Positions 11,229 to 23,223 of a DNA stretch of 64,000 nt are shown here, in pieces; position 1 is the stretch's first letter, and every line of letters begins with the position of its first letter. Both the position numbers and the translations under genes were made by a program. The stretch lies in assembly GCF_030272615.1 (NCBI RefSeq), contig NC_081413.1:164395080-164459079 (forward strand), read 5' to 3'. The notes under the pieces are model-generated. The model was not told where the DNA came from, ran no database searches, and saw nothing but the letters and a program-made list of their open reading frames with translations. This DNA comes from Cryptomeria japonica (lineage: Eukaryota > Streptophyta > Pinopsida > Cupressales > Cupressaceae).

Positions 11229-12355
11229 TGTTGGCTTGATGATGACTGTAATATATTCATCATATGTCGTCATTGATGAAACACATACACACACATATGT
11301 TTATATTGTCTACCAGTATAACTTCAAGTTGTTTATACTACAACCGATATGCTAGAGGTTATACTAAGAGGTTTATTTCTAACTGGTGCTTTGTGATCAT
11401 CGGTATATGCATAGAAGACAACTAGTGATACATATTAGTTGGCATCAAGATGAAGATCAAGTGGAGATCATATCAAGAGATTCAAGAATAATGGTTTATA
11501 TATTTAACTCTAACCGGTATTGATTGTTCCAACCAGTATTCGTTGATTTTGTGATGAGTTACAACAAATCATGATGAGTTATCCCACTAACAAATTTTGG
11601 CAGTATTTTTGTGATGACCTATGATCACTTGACCAGATACACTGTACCTAGGAAATTGTGTTATGATTTCTTTGGGCCGACATGAAATCTTAATGTCTAT
11701 ATATTGACATCACAATGAATTATTTCATATGAGTGAAAGTGATATATTGTGTGCGAAAGACAAAAGAGTTAAGTTGCAAAGTATGCAGAAGAGCAGTGTT
11801 GAATATGTTTAGAAGGATCTGATCAAGCAACTCTTGTGCTACTCAGACATATCAAACCAATCTTGTTGTTTTCTAACAATCACAACAAAATTCAAATCCC
11901 CTAAACGAGTAAGCTCTAACAAGCTTCTTTGTACAAATCCTCTAACAGGGTGATCCATTAGTTTGGATCCAGAAATCCTCCAGCAAGGTTACTCCTAATA
12001 GGGTACTACCTTTAATAGGGTATAAGCTTCTAATCAAGCTTTGGGATCTCTAACAAGATTCACTCCTAGCAGAGCACTTTGTAGACCCTAACCGGTCAGT
12101 TATCTATTACTGCAGATAGTTAACTTGTGAGTTCCATCTCACCATTGTTTTTACCTATTTGGGTTTTCCACGTACAAACACTTATGTTATGTGGATGTTT
12201 TACTTATTGTGAATATTGTTATATCATTTTGGATTACATGCATTATGTTTAAAAGTTTTGTTAATTTCATCTATCGGTTAGTATTTGAAGTAGTTCTATT
12301 TTTGGTGTCACTGATTCACCCCCCCCCCCCCTCTCGGTGCTTTTCAAGTCCATCT
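11229..12355 (+). repeat. 5' LTR of element C2
   Basis: Starts TGTTGGC and matches the 3' LTR at 24219-25331. The end is CATCT where the 3' LTR keeps CATCA. It contains a TATA-like CTATATATTG (about 11698), a tract of GTTAGGGGATT-type repeats written on the other strand (11880-12080), and the U5 C-tract TGATTCACCCCCC (12311-12330). Confidence 0.93.
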
Positions 12356-12357
12356 AT

Positions 12358-12370
12358 TGGTATCAGAGCC
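12358..12370 (+). promoter_or_regulatory. Primer-binding site of C2 (tRNA-iMet)
   Basis: TGGTATCAGAGCC, complementary to the 3' end of initiator methionyl tRNA, 2 nt after the LTR end. Confidence 0.95.
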
Positions 12371-12417
12371 TAACTTCTTTGAATCCTAATCACTTATAAG
12401 GGAGCCTTGAAACTACC

Positions 12418-13713
12418 ATGGGGGACATGAGCTACTTTGAGATGGCTAGAGAGCTAGAAGCTAGCAGAATTGAGATTGAAAACCTTAGGGTCAAACTAAA
12501 AGCTTCACAAGTCAAAAGGAGAGAGCTTACTGAACAACTATTGGAGATATCTGATAATAGTTCTTCAAATGAGGCCAATATTGATGCTTTAGCCGAGGAA
12601 GTTGAAAATTTAAATGGTGAAAAGAAAAATTTGAGGAGAGAGCTAGAAGGTCTCACTATCCGCATGAGTCGGGAACTGGAAGCTAGAAGAGTTGTTGAAG
12701 ATCTTATCAAGGAAAGAGATCAAGAGATTTCCAAGATCAAGTGAGAAAATGCTACCTTGCATGAGCATTTGAATGCTGAAAGAGAAGAGAAGGAGAACTT
12801 GTAGCTAGATCTTGAATTAGCATCATCTCTAAGAGAGAACCTATCAAAGCATAATGAAGATCTCACCAAATATATTACCAAAGCTAATGGGAAACTAGAA
12901 AAGGTCAACAAGAGTTCTACCTTGCTTGAAGAACAAATTCAATCTCAAAGGATGAAAGGTGATACCTCTGGACTTGGTTTTCATACATCTGAGAAAGGTG
13001 AATCCTTTGGTAACAAGAGCAACACTCTTCAGAACAAATTTGTTCCTAAGATCAAGAAGCCTACCGATAAGGTGGTCTTTAAACCTGTTTGTTTTGTTTT
13101 CCATAAACCTGGTCACACTGCAAATGTTTGTAGAGACAAACCTAACAGAAATACAAGTTTCAATACTAATGCTAGGTATGTGTCTAAGAAGTTTGAAGTT
13201 TGTTGCTTTACATGTGGAATGTATGGACATAGATCTATTGAGTGCAGATATGGAGCTAATAATCCTGTACCACATATGCATCCAAGACCAAATGGCAACT
13301 GGATGATAAATTTTGACAACTGGGTCAACATGAACTAGCAAAGACCCTACGACAACCAGTTTAGTCCATTCGAGATGGAAAAGGTAACAAATGTCATTTG
13401 CACTGTCTGTAATAACTTTAGTCATGTGGCTATGAACTGCAGAAGAAGAACTGGGAGAGGAAATGCAGGACCTTGGAAATCATCTAGTATGGCCTGCTAT
13501 CACTGTAACAAACCGGGGCACCTTGCAAAATTTTGTAGATCTAGAAATAGCAAGCCGGTCAATTCTTCTAAGGATCAAAAAGGAAAGCAGAAAGTTAATG
13601 TTGAATAAACCAGAGAGGAAATGAATCAGATATGGAAGAAAAAAAGTGATGACTCACCTGGAGAAGAAACTGTTCCTTCACCCAGTGAAGAGAACACTGC
13701 ACCGGTGAATTAA
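12418..13713 (+). pseudogene. C2 ORF1: coiled-coil protein with four CCHC zinc knuckles (GAG-like)
   Basis: 432 codons in one register from ATG 12418 (MGDMSYFEMARELEASRIEI) to TAA 13711. Residues 1 to about 180 are heptad-rich, Leu/Glu/Lys/Arg-dominated coiled coil. Four nucleic-acid-binding knuckles follow: CFVFHKPGHTANVC (second Cys lost), CFTCGMYGHRSIEC, CTVCNNFSHVAMNC and CYHCNKPGHLAKFC. Ordinary copia Gag has a UBN2-type capsid domain and usually one knuckle; neither that domain nor a protease is visible here. In-frame stops lie near 12742, 12802, 13336 and 13606. The likely role, by position and knuckles, is RNA binding and packaging. The homologous F ORF1 has lost about 25 N-terminal residues. 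Confidence 0.8.
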
Positions 13714-14164
13714 GCCTTTTAAATATTGCTAAGGGGAGCTTAATGGTAAATCCACCTCTGGACCCCTTGAGATAAATGAGTGGTAAGAGAATTTTGAAGC
13801 ATGAAATTTTGATAACCTTTTGTCAATATATTATCAACTGGTTTTCTCCTTGAGCTATGAAATTAGGGTTTGTAACCCTAACAGGAAATCATTTAATGCA
13901 GTAGGTGAAAAGGATAAAAGCGAGTTTTTACTTTGTTATTTTTATCCTAATGCATTCAAGAAAGAAATTTGGAGCGCTTGCTAAGCTAAGAAAGATTGTT
14001 GGCTGATAATTATCGAATTTGCATTGTGATTTGCAATCAAGATTATTTGAAGGTTGTAGAAGATCTAACTAGTGTGCACTTGGGCATTCAACTGGTAAAC
14101 AAGGTAGAGTGCATAAGAAAATGTATTTCTTTGAAAATATTTCTTTGAATCTTGTTCATCTGCA
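13714..14164 (+). other. C2 spacer between ORF1 and ORF2
   Basis: About 450 bp without a supported gene. It contains AATTAGGGTTTGTAACCC (13860-13877), close to a sequence in F at about 57915-57931, so the spacer is conserved between the two copies. Confidence 0.6.
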
Positions 14165-16614
14165 ATGGCATCATCTTCAAAGATGATAGAAAGGTTAATG
14201 ATTACATCTGAGCCAATGGAAGTTGTAAAGGTGGAACAAATTGTGTCGTATAATGCATTATCATAAGTTCCTAGTTGAGTTTTGGTTAAAAGAGATTTGT
14301 CGAGTTATATTGATTGTAAGATAGAGGATCTAGGATCACTATACATTTACACTCAGTTGAAATCCCTCTATGATGAGAATGGAAAGATTCAAACACAATA
14401 TGCTAGGGTTTTTGAGAAGGGTTTTCATAACTTCGCTTATTTTCTAGAAGATTTCAAGGAAGAGCATATTAGAATTATTTTGAGTCAGGTTCATGGTGAG
14501 AACATGTACTTAGAGAGAAATCACACCATAACTAAGGAAGCCATTCAGGTTGTAACTAGTTATTTCTCAACTGGTGAAGTACCTGAGCTAAGGCAAATTT
14601 CAAAAGAGATGATATTCTCTCTAATTGGTTCAACATCTGACAAACATTCTTTTTATGTTAACAATATCAGAGACCCAGCAGTGAAATTGGGTGCATTTGT
14701 GATAGGCTACTAGGTGTTTTACTCCAGTAGACTAGATAGTGTTCCATCTGCAACAATTCACATAGCCTACAAGATGATAGCTGAAAATGCAGATTATGAT
14801 CTTTGTGAGGCAATTAGGAGACAATTGTTTCTAAATTTGCAATCTATCAAGAAGGATAGCAGTCTCAAGTTCAAGTATGGACAGCTATTGGTTGGGTTAT
14901 TCTTTTATTTTCAAAATTTTGTACCTGGAATAGGAGATATTGAATGATCAAAGGACCTACCGGTATCTGCACAAATCAAGAACAACATCAAGGCTGTAAA
15001 GAATACTTTCCCTGCTACTATGAATAATTATTTCAATGAGTTTCAGAAGAATGTGAGCATGAGAATGAGATTGCCTGAAGATGTGGTAAGACATTTTGCA
15101 AAAGACATTGTTTTTACAGTTACCACTAATTATTGTTTGATGCAAACAATTGAGCCCAGAAAATAAGAAATGGAAGATATGAGTTATGAGGTGAACCATG
15201 ACTTACTGGTTGGTTATGCTAATAACCTATTAGCATCTCCTAAAGATAAAAAGAAGGCAAAATTGGATATTGTGGTATTCCAGGATGCACAAACCAAAAC
15301 CAGTATTTCTCCTGCCACAAGTGGGAAAGGAAAGAAAAAGAAAATTGATGAAGCACCTCCAGTGATAAAGAATACAAGGGTGACTTGGAGTATCCAAACC
15401 AAAAAGGAACCGGCACCTCAGGTCTACACAAAGAAGGATAATGTACCAAAGAAGAGAAATTAGAAACTTATTCTTCAAGAAGAATCTAAGGGTACTGATA
15501 CTGAAGAAGAACCGAAGAAGATGAAAGCTATCGGTAGAGTAGCAAAGTCAATAAAGGAAGTGCCAAAGGCAATTGTGACTATCAATATATTAACTTTCAA
15601 GCCTGATACCCATTTTGAAAGAGCAATGAAGACATTAGGGAGGAACGGGTTTGATAATGTCAAAGAACATTTTGATTCCTTCACTGAAGATGAGAAGAAG
15701 CAAGTCATTCAACAGGTAATTACTCATTTGTGTCATTATAGTAGATATTCATATGATCTTGAAAAGGATATCTCAAATTCTTTGTACACTATTCTTTTGG
15801 ATAAATGGGAAGAAGCTATAAAATTGGAAAAAGAAATTATACATGAGATATTTTTGCAGTATTTTCCCAATTTGTCTATGGATGAAATAAGTCCTTTGGT
15901 TGATAAGTACAAAATTCAATTTGCTTTCAAAGAAAAGAGATTGAAGCTACTTAGTGGAAAGAGGGAAATTATTGAAACTGAGACCCATCGAATAGCCTAT
16001 GAAATCAAATGGATGGAAGAGCTTCTCCAATCCTCTAAGAATGAGGAAGATGTTGTTAATCGATCAGAAATGGATGAAGAAGAGATTGTACAAGTTGATG
16101 AGGTCTATCCTATCAAGAAGAAGGATGACACCATTATTCATGTTGTTGATGATGTTTAGGACACAGTTGATCTATCTGTAGACAACACTGCACTAGATAT
16201 GGAGCCTCCTGAAATCACTAATCTAAAGGACAATTTAGTTGAGCAACCGGCAACACAACCAAAAGTGGACAATCCACCAGAAATAGAACAACTGGAGAAA
16301 CTCCAATCTCCACCGGTCTTTCAAGATACTCCAAAGGAGTCTATGGAAAATGTTGACACACAGACTTCTGAAAAAGAACCAGAGAAAAATCTAGAGAAAG
16401 CGATCATTAAGGTTGCATCCTCTGAACCAGCAAAGCAACACCAACTTTATGAGGATGATGATGATTCATTGGGCATTTCAGGGCCTATTGATGTTGACAA
16501 AATGAGTGCATCTGAAATAATGAAGATTGATAATGTCATGCAATCTAGAGCACATAAGAAGAGACTAAAAGAGTAAAGGATTGAGGCAGAAACAATTCAA
16601 AATGTAGTAGATAT
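14165..16614 (+). pseudogene. C2 ORF2, 5' part: large protein of unknown function
   Basis: ATG 14165 (MASSSKMIERLMITSEPMEV) opens a frame that stays in one register to the C3 insertion at 16614 and resumes in register at 23224. The full frame is about 1,045 codons. The first ~320 residues look globular and helical (SSYIDCKIEDLGSL, FHNFAYFLEDF, HIAYKMIAENADYDLCEAI, YGQLLVGLFFYFQNFVPGIG). A basic linker rich in Lys follows (GKGKKKK), then an acidic helical middle (LGRNGFDNVKEHFDSF, LDKWEEAIKLEKEIIHEIF) and a Pro/Glu-rich segment. No RT, integrase, protease or envelope motif is recognisable. The first region may belong to the plant transposon-associated domain family; this is a guess from layout. 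About eight in-frame stops are present (for example 14711, 14945, 15164, 15461, 16157, 16574). Confidence 0.75.
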
Positions 16615-17063
16615 TGTTGGTGTAAATAAATATTCATCATGGATATTATTACACTTTACTTAAGTTAACTTAGGATAATGCATCACTTCATAGTTTGGAT
16701 TTGAGACACTTAGGGAACTATGCACATAGGGATATAGCTTGTAGGAAAAATTCCACCTTTTGTGGTCTTATTTTGTTGTTACACTCCACATTTGGTGGGT
16801 CATCCACCTCTTGTGGAATATTATATTATTTCTCCTACCTACCCCTAGTATTTATTACCTACCCTTTTTCTCATTGAGCCACATGTCATGATTGTGTGCT
16901 TGTACATCCATATGGCCTTGTCTATATAAGCAGGCCCATATTCATTGTATTCGTTAATCCAGTTGATCATTTGTATATTGATGAGAATACAATTTGTTCT
17001 TGTCATTCTTTTGTCTCTCCTTTATACTTCTCATTGTGCCCTTGATCTTGGCAAAATCTCACA
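16615..17063 (+). repeat. 5' LTR of C3, with TATA box
   Basis: 449 bp, TGTTGGTG to CTCACA. A strong TATA box, TATATAAG, is at 16923-16930, about 130 bp before the LTR end. The body contains short repeated TTTTGTGG/CTTGTGGAATA words (16757-16825). Confidence 0.95.
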
Positions 17064-17076
17064 TGGTATCAGAGCC
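17064..17076 (+). promoter_or_regulatory. Primer-binding site of C3 (tRNA-iMet)
   Basis: TGGTATCAGAGCC begins immediately after the LTR end at 17063, without the 2-nt spacer seen in A, C1, C2 and F. Confidence 0.94.
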
Positions 17077-18396
17077 ATTGGGGCTTCATTGATTTGTTTT
17101 TGGAGACATCTTGGAAGGCTTCTATTTTTGGATCTGAGGGACTGTGCTTTTTGGAGGCATCTTAGAGAATTTTAGACCTCACCATTGCATCCTCGAGGCC
17201 ATTTCCATAAAAATCGAGTATAAACTCAACCTATTTTGGCGAAAATTAAATTTTGGGTGTTGGAGGAATTTTTTGCCCAATTCGGGCGATATGGTACGGA
17301 TTTCAATTTTTATTTTTTTTAATTTTTTTTCTGCAAAAAAAAAAATCTATTATCCTACAAAAAAAAAATTATGTTGTTTGGGGGTCTATAGACCCACCCT
17401 ACCCTGTCATACCTTTCTGTAGGCTTCGCAGGTTTTCAAGCCCCGCTTTCTGGCAGACGTACCAGCGACCTCCATCGTCACGCCTGCAGCAACAGACGCC
17501 TTGCCGGCCACCGGCGATAATGCTTCGACCGCGCAACAACCCCAACCACTGTCCAGCAGCGGCCCCCGCCCTCCACAATCATTCCGGCCACCGGCGAACC
17601 AGCCCGCCGCCGGCTTCAGATCCCAGCCCCACCACTCTGGCCGCCACTATTGGCCCTTCAACCGACTTCTGGTCGCCGCTAGCAGACCTCCAGTGACCGC
17701 CACCAGCAATCCAGCTCCGCCTGCAACGCAGACAATGGGCCCACCTCCGCCTACCATGAAGGCAGCCCGATCCAGTCAACTGACAAGTCAGCGGATCAGC
17801 CCAATCAGCGCTTAGTCAATGCCCAGTTAGCATTTTTTGAAAATTATTTTTAGATCCCTCTCCGTTGAGCAGTTTGGAAATTTAAGTCAACTTTGGAGGT
17901 ACATAACTTGCTCAATTTTGCTCCTTTTTGGGTGCAATTTTTTTTATTTGGGCTATTTTTTTTTGCTCTTCATAGTGGTGTGATTATTTTCCGATTTTGG
18001 TGCACATTTTTTTCAAAATTTCTATATTCTCTCAGTTGTACCTATCCAATCCTCAATTTTGCAACTTCAAAGGCTTCATTTGAGCTCATACGACCTCCTT
18101 TTCAGGTGTTGTTTTGTTTTGGAAGTGCACAATTTTTTGTCTACTTTCATAATCTATGATCAATTTTCAGATATTTTGAGTGGATATTGAACTTGTAATC
18201 TGCTTGGATCTTAGTTTAAATCTCTTGCATTATTAGTTTGAGTCTCTTTTGGCCTTATTGAGGCCATTTTAAAGTTGAAATCAAAAGTCCACTTTGCCAT
18301 TTTTTTGCAAGTGGCCCATTATACATGCACTAAGTATAAAGTGTCAAATCATCATTTTTTTTTTTTGGGGGGGGGGGGGGGGGGTTCTTTCATTGA
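17077..18396 (+). other. C3 leader with a GC- and CpG-rich block
   Basis: About 1.3 kb between PBS and gag. It has T- and A-runs (17300-17370), then a GC- and CpG-rich block (about 17420-17815) very unlike the surrounding AT-rich DNA, then AT-rich sequence again ending in a T-tract joined to a tract of about 18 G (about 18354-18384). The GC-rich block has an open frame of 104 codons that is Pro/Ser/Ala-rich with no known motif; I do not call it a gene. Confidence 0.6.
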
Positions 18397-19393
18397 GTGA
18401 ATTTGGGGGGTGTCTTGTGTGATTGTGCCTCTCTTTTCTTGTTCTCTTTCATTTTTGTTGCAAAGAGTCCTCATAAATTTCCACCTTTAACTCCACATAA
18501 CTATGCATCATGGAAAATTAAAGTATGGAGCAAATTAATGGAAAATGGTCTCACGCATTACATAGATGGAACAATAGCTTGATCCTAAGGCTGATCCTAA
18601 TGCTCAGTTAGAATGGCTCACTAAGAATTGCATGGCTCTTGGAACTTTGCGTAAATATGTATTAGATGACCTCATTTTTCACATTGAGAAGTGTACAACA
18701 ATCAAAGAGGCTTGGGATATGTATCAGAAATTGTATGGTCAGGTTGATGAAATTAGAGGTTACAAGATTGACAATGAGCTCACCAACTCAGATCCCAAGA
18801 GTTTTGATACAATCCAAGATTATGTCACCAAACCAAATGAGCTAAGAGTAAAGCTTAAGGATTATGGAATTGACAAAGAGGATTCTCGGTTGATATTCAA
18901 CTTGTTGGACAAGCTTGCACCAGAATATGCAACATTGTGTCTAGCTTCCAAACTCATCGTTTGACAGTGGGGAGTTCCTATATTATGCCTTCATTTTATG
19001 CTTTCACAGAAATGATGATATTGGAACAATCTAAGTTGTTGAACTTGGGGCTTCTCAAGTCTTCAAAGTCCAAGGCTTTGGTGGCTAATCAAGGGAATCA
19101 AGGAGGTCAAGGCAAAGATTCCAATAATAAGAAGAAGAAATCTAAGTCAAAGCCACAATAGGAAAAAGGACAATCATCCTCTCCATCACAAGGTGATTTT
19201 TCATCCTCTTCCAAGAAGGGGACTCCACCTAAGAAGGATAAACCAACTTGTGCATATTGCAAGAAGTATGGTCATGATGAGCATCGATGCCACACCAAGC
19301 AAGTTGATGAGCTGACAAATATTCTTAAGAAAAATAACATCAACTTGCCATCCGCCTACACAAAGAAGGATTCATCTCCTTCCTCTTCCTCAT
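18397..19393 (+). pseudogene. C3 gag (copia type)
   Basis: Copia Gag pieces in three registers: the N-terminal FPPLTPHNYASWKIKVWSKL (about 18479), then LEWLTKNCMALGTLRKYVLD and SDPKSFDTIQDYV (18609-18960), then a basic segment and one knuckle CAYCKKYGHDEHRC (about 19250). At least two frameshifts and several stops make it non-functional. The product would be the capsid/nucleocapsid precursor of C3. Confidence 0.82.
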
Positions 19394-19440
19394 AGCCTAA
19401 GGGAAAAGGGAAAGCTTTTGTGGCTACAACAGGTTCTTCA

Positions 19441-22400
19441 TAGTAGTGGATACTTGACTCAGGTGCCTCTTATCACATGGGTTCTACAAATGAGCAGTTT
19501 TCTTCATTGGAGCCATCTAAGGTACCTCACATTTACATAGGTGATGATACACAAGTTGAGGTTGAAGGGAAAGGTTCAGTTGACATGGATGATGGAACAT
19601 TTGAGAATATTCTTTATGATTCTAACTTGTCTAGCAACCTTCTCTCTATCTACCAAATCACTCACTATGGGAATGGGAAAAAGGTTGAGTTTACACCTAA
19701 TTCAGTTGTGGTAAAGGAACTTGGTGATGATGCCTTGGTAATAGTGGGACAAGTCAATGAAAACTCAAGGCTTTATTCATTCTCCCACTTTGTGCCAAGT
19801 TCTCCTTCTAGGGCCTTTCTTACTCATTCAAATTTAGAAAGTAAGCTATGGCATGAGCGGTTTGGTCTCCTCAACTACCGCTATCTTCAGCAGCTTAGCA
19901 CTAAAGACATGGTCACAGGTCTACCTCAAATTAGTTTTTCAGAGGGTGTATGTTCAAGTTGTTCCATGGGCAAGAATCCCGAGGAGAATTTTGATAAGGG
20001 GAAAGCTTGGAGAGCTTTGGAAGTTCTTCAACTTGTTCACAGCGATGTAGCAGGTCCATTTCCAGCACCTTCATTTAGTAAGGCCCGCTATGTCCTCACC
20101 TTCATTGATGACTACTCCTGCTTCACTTGGGTCTACTTTCTTATTCATAAGAGTGAAGTATTTGATAGATTTTAGGACTTCAAGACTCGTGTGGAGAATC
20201 AATCCAAGAAAGTGGTCAAGATTCTTCGTACAAATAATGGAAGGGAATATGTGAACAAAAGTTGAGGATTTTTGTATATTTGAGGGGATTGATCTTCAGC
20301 ATTCTGTTGCATACACTCCATAGAAAATTGGAGTTGCAGAATGCAAGAATAGAACTCTCAAAGAAATGGCAAGCTGTATGATACATGCATGTTCTCTTGA
20401 TCTCTCCTTTTGGGCAGAGGCTATTAGTTGTGCCATAAACATCTAGAATTGGGTTCCTCACAAAGCTTTGTAAGATATTACTCCTTTTGAGGCTTGGGCT
20501 GGTAGGAAACCAATTGTGAGACATTTTGGAGTCTTTGGGTATCTGGCATGGGCTCACATACCTCCACAGAAACACAAGGCATTGGAACCTCAGAGTCAGC
20601 CTTGCATTTTTATTGGATATCCTAAGGGTGTTAAGGCATATAGATTGATGGATCCTGAGACACATGAGGTGTTTATTGAGAGGAGTGTTCACTTTGAGGA
20701 AAACTCTCCTAGTTTAGCCTCTCTACCTCCTCCACCTTCCTCCATTGTGGATAGTGATGCTAGTGATTTAGATGATGAGACTCCTTCAACTTCAACTCGC
20801 AGGGTTACACCTCTACAGGGTCTACTTGCAGTTGAGGAGACTCACTCTCCACCTCCACCTAGACCTCATTGGGATCGACAGACATTTGAGTCTGTGGGTT
20901 CTCTTGTTGGGGATCCTTTAGATACATGGAGGACTCGATCACAACATCAGGATCTTCCACATGCATTCATTTCTACCACTTCTGATCCATAGACATTTCA
21001 GGAAGCATCAGGGGTTCCTAAGTGGGGCCAAGCTATGGAGGAAGAGTATAGTTCCTTTATGAGGAACAACACATGGGATTTAGTCCATCTCCCTAAGGGG
21101 AGAAAGATGGTTTGATGTAAGTGGATCTATCAAACCAAGTCTACAATGGATGGTAGTGTGGATAAGTATAAGGCTTGGCTTGTTGCAAAAGGTTTCTCTC
21201 AGGTTCCAGGTGTTGACTATACTGAGACCTTTGTGCCCATCACCAAGATGAACTCCATTCGTTTGACACTTGCTATTGTTGCAACTCATGGTTGGGTTGT
21301 ACATCAGATGGATGTGAAGAGTTCTTTTCTTCATGGTGACCTTGATAAGGAGATTTTTATGGAGTAGCCATAGGGTTTCATCCAGGATACTTCCTCGGTT
21401 TGCAGACTAAGGAAATCTCTCTATGGCCTTAAGCATCCCCCTAGGGCTTGGTACGCCAAGATGGATTCCTTTCTTCTCTCATCAGGATTCACCAGGTGCC
21501 ATTCTAATCCGAATGTGTACATTTTATAATAGGATGACTCTCACTTGATACTTGTGCTCTATGTTGATGATTTGGTCATTACAGGGAGCACCACATCCAT
21601 CATTAGTAGGGTCAAATTTGCTTTGCATGACAAATTTTCTATGACTGACTTGGGTCTTTTGCACTACTTTCTTGGGATAGAGATTTCACAATCACCTTCT
21701 TGGATTACACTATCACGGCCCAAGTATGCTCTTGATCTACTTGGACTCTCTCATATGGTTGATTGTAAATCTGCACCGACTCCCTTTTTTTAAGGAGTCA
21801 AGCTTGAGGCATAGTGTTGTTCTCCACCAGTTGATGCCACATTGTATCATCAGCTTGTGGGTAGTCTCATCTACTTGAGTCACACATGCCCTGATATTTC
21901 ATTTGCAGTTGGCATGGTTTCTCTCTTCATGCAGGAACCACATGAGCTTCATTGGAAAGCCACCAAACGGATCCTTCATTACATCCAGGGTACACATCAC
22001 TATGGGATTCACTATGGAGCAGGCATAGGACTTCACTTGGTTGGTTACACAGACTCTGATTTGGCTGGTGATCTTGATGATCATAAGTCTACTTCAGGTT
22101 ATAGTTTTCACCTTGGTTTAGGCCCCATTTGTTGGTAGAGCAAGAAGTAGCATGCTATTGCTCTCTCTTTGAATGAGGCTGAGTATCAAGGATTTGTTAA
22201 CGTAGCGACTGAGACCATTTGGCTTTAGCAGATTCTCACAAAGTTTGGGTTCACCACTCCATGGTCGACAGTTATACATTGTGACAATTAGAGTGCTATT
22301 GCAATCTCGAAGAACCCAGTCCAGCACCAGCAGACCAAACACATCGAGATCCATATGCACTGTATCCAAGAGCTGATTCAAGAGTAGGTCATTGATTTGC

Positions 22401-22470
22401 AATATTGTTCTATAGCGGAGTAGGTTGCATACATATTCACCAACCCTTTCACTCAGAGTAAGTTCCAGTA
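19441..22470 (+). pseudogene. C3 pol: protease, integrase, reverse transcriptase, RNase H
   Basis: Domains in copia order. Protease: WILDSGASYHMG (19446), preceded by a TAG. GAG-pre-integrase: LWHERFGLLNYRYLQ (about 19847). Integrase: first Asp in HSDVAGPF (about 20040), but the second catalytic Asp is Asn in RTNNGREY (about 20230). RT: KGFSQVPGVDYTETFVP (about 21190), QMDVKSSFLHGDL, the intact catalytic YVDDLV (about 21561) and MTDLGLLHYFLGIEI. RNase H: GYTDSDLAGDLDDHKSTSGY (about 22043) and HCDNSAIAIS-like (about 22280, with a stop inside). Frame changes and many TAG stops, several at expected Gln positions, inactivate it. Confidence 0.9.
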
Positions 22471-22760
22471 GTTGTGAGCTCTCTTGGGGATGCGAGATGT
22501 CTCATTAGGGGGGGTCAGCTAACTTCTCCTTCCTCTCTTATGGGGGGGACTTTCTCCTCTTTGAGAGTCTTTTGTACATTCACCTCTCTTTTGGGAGGAG
22601 TTGTTTCCCACTGGGGTTTCTCCCTTTCTCAGTTTGTGAGAGATTGCATTACATAGTTTTGCCTGCATGTGCATATTGTACAAGGGTACCTATCATGACC
22701 TCGTAGTTGAGACACATCTTACATTGTTGACTTGAGTCTTCATTCCCCTATGTTTCACTT

Positions 22761-22769
22761 AAGGGGGGG
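22761..22769 (+). promoter_or_regulatory. Polypurine tract of C3
   Basis: AAGGGGGGG directly before the 3' LTR (22770) is the expected primer for plus-strand synthesis. A similar ATTAGGGGGGGTCAG lies 260 bp upstream at about 22505. Confidence 0.88.
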
Positions 22770-23218
22770 TGTTGGTGTAAATAAATATTCATCATGGATA
22801 TTATTACACTTTACTTAAGTTAACTTAGGATAATGTACCTCTTCGTAGTTTGGATTTGATACACTTAGGGAAGTGTGCACATAGGGATATAGCTTGTAGG
22901 AGAAATTCCACCTTTTGTGGTCTTATTTTGTAGTTACACTCCATATTCGGTGGGTCATCCACCTCTTGTGGAATATTATATTATTTCTCCTACCTACCCC
23001 TAGTATTTCTTACCTACCCTTGTTTCTCATTGAGCCACATGTCAGATTGTGTGCTCGTACATCCATATGGCCTTGCCTATATAAGGAGGCCCATATACAT
23101 TGTATTGGTTAATCCAGTTGATCATTTGCATATTGATGAGAATACAATTTGTTCTTGTCATTCTTTTGTCTCTCTTTTATACTTTTTATTGTGCCCTTGA
23201 TCTTGGAAAAATCTCACA
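22770..23218 (+). repeat. 3' LTR of C3
   Basis: 449 bp, same length as the 5' LTR, TATA box TATATAAG at 23078-23085, end CTCACA followed by the target duplication GATAT. Confidence 0.95.
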
Positions 23219-23223
23219 GATAT

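Larger units (their letters stand above)
16615..23218 (+). mobile_element. Element C3: full-length Ty1/copia retrotransposon nested in C2
   Basis: Perfect target duplication GATAT (16610-16614 and 23219-23223), two 449-bp LTRs, iMet PBS directly after the 5' LTR, gag-pol with all copia domains, and a polypurine tract AAGGGGGGG before the 3' LTR. Total 6,604 bp. By eye the LTRs differ by about 5-6% in the first ~145 bp, less than the C2 LTRs, which agrees with C3 being the younger insertion. Removing C3 with one duplication (6,609 bp) restores the reading frame of C2 ORF2. Confidence 0.97.

Noticed and set aside
17501-17815. Proline-rich 104-codon frame in the C3 leader
   Set aside because: GC-rich DNA gives long frames by chance; no start context or homology supports it. 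The DNA block itself is reported as a finding.
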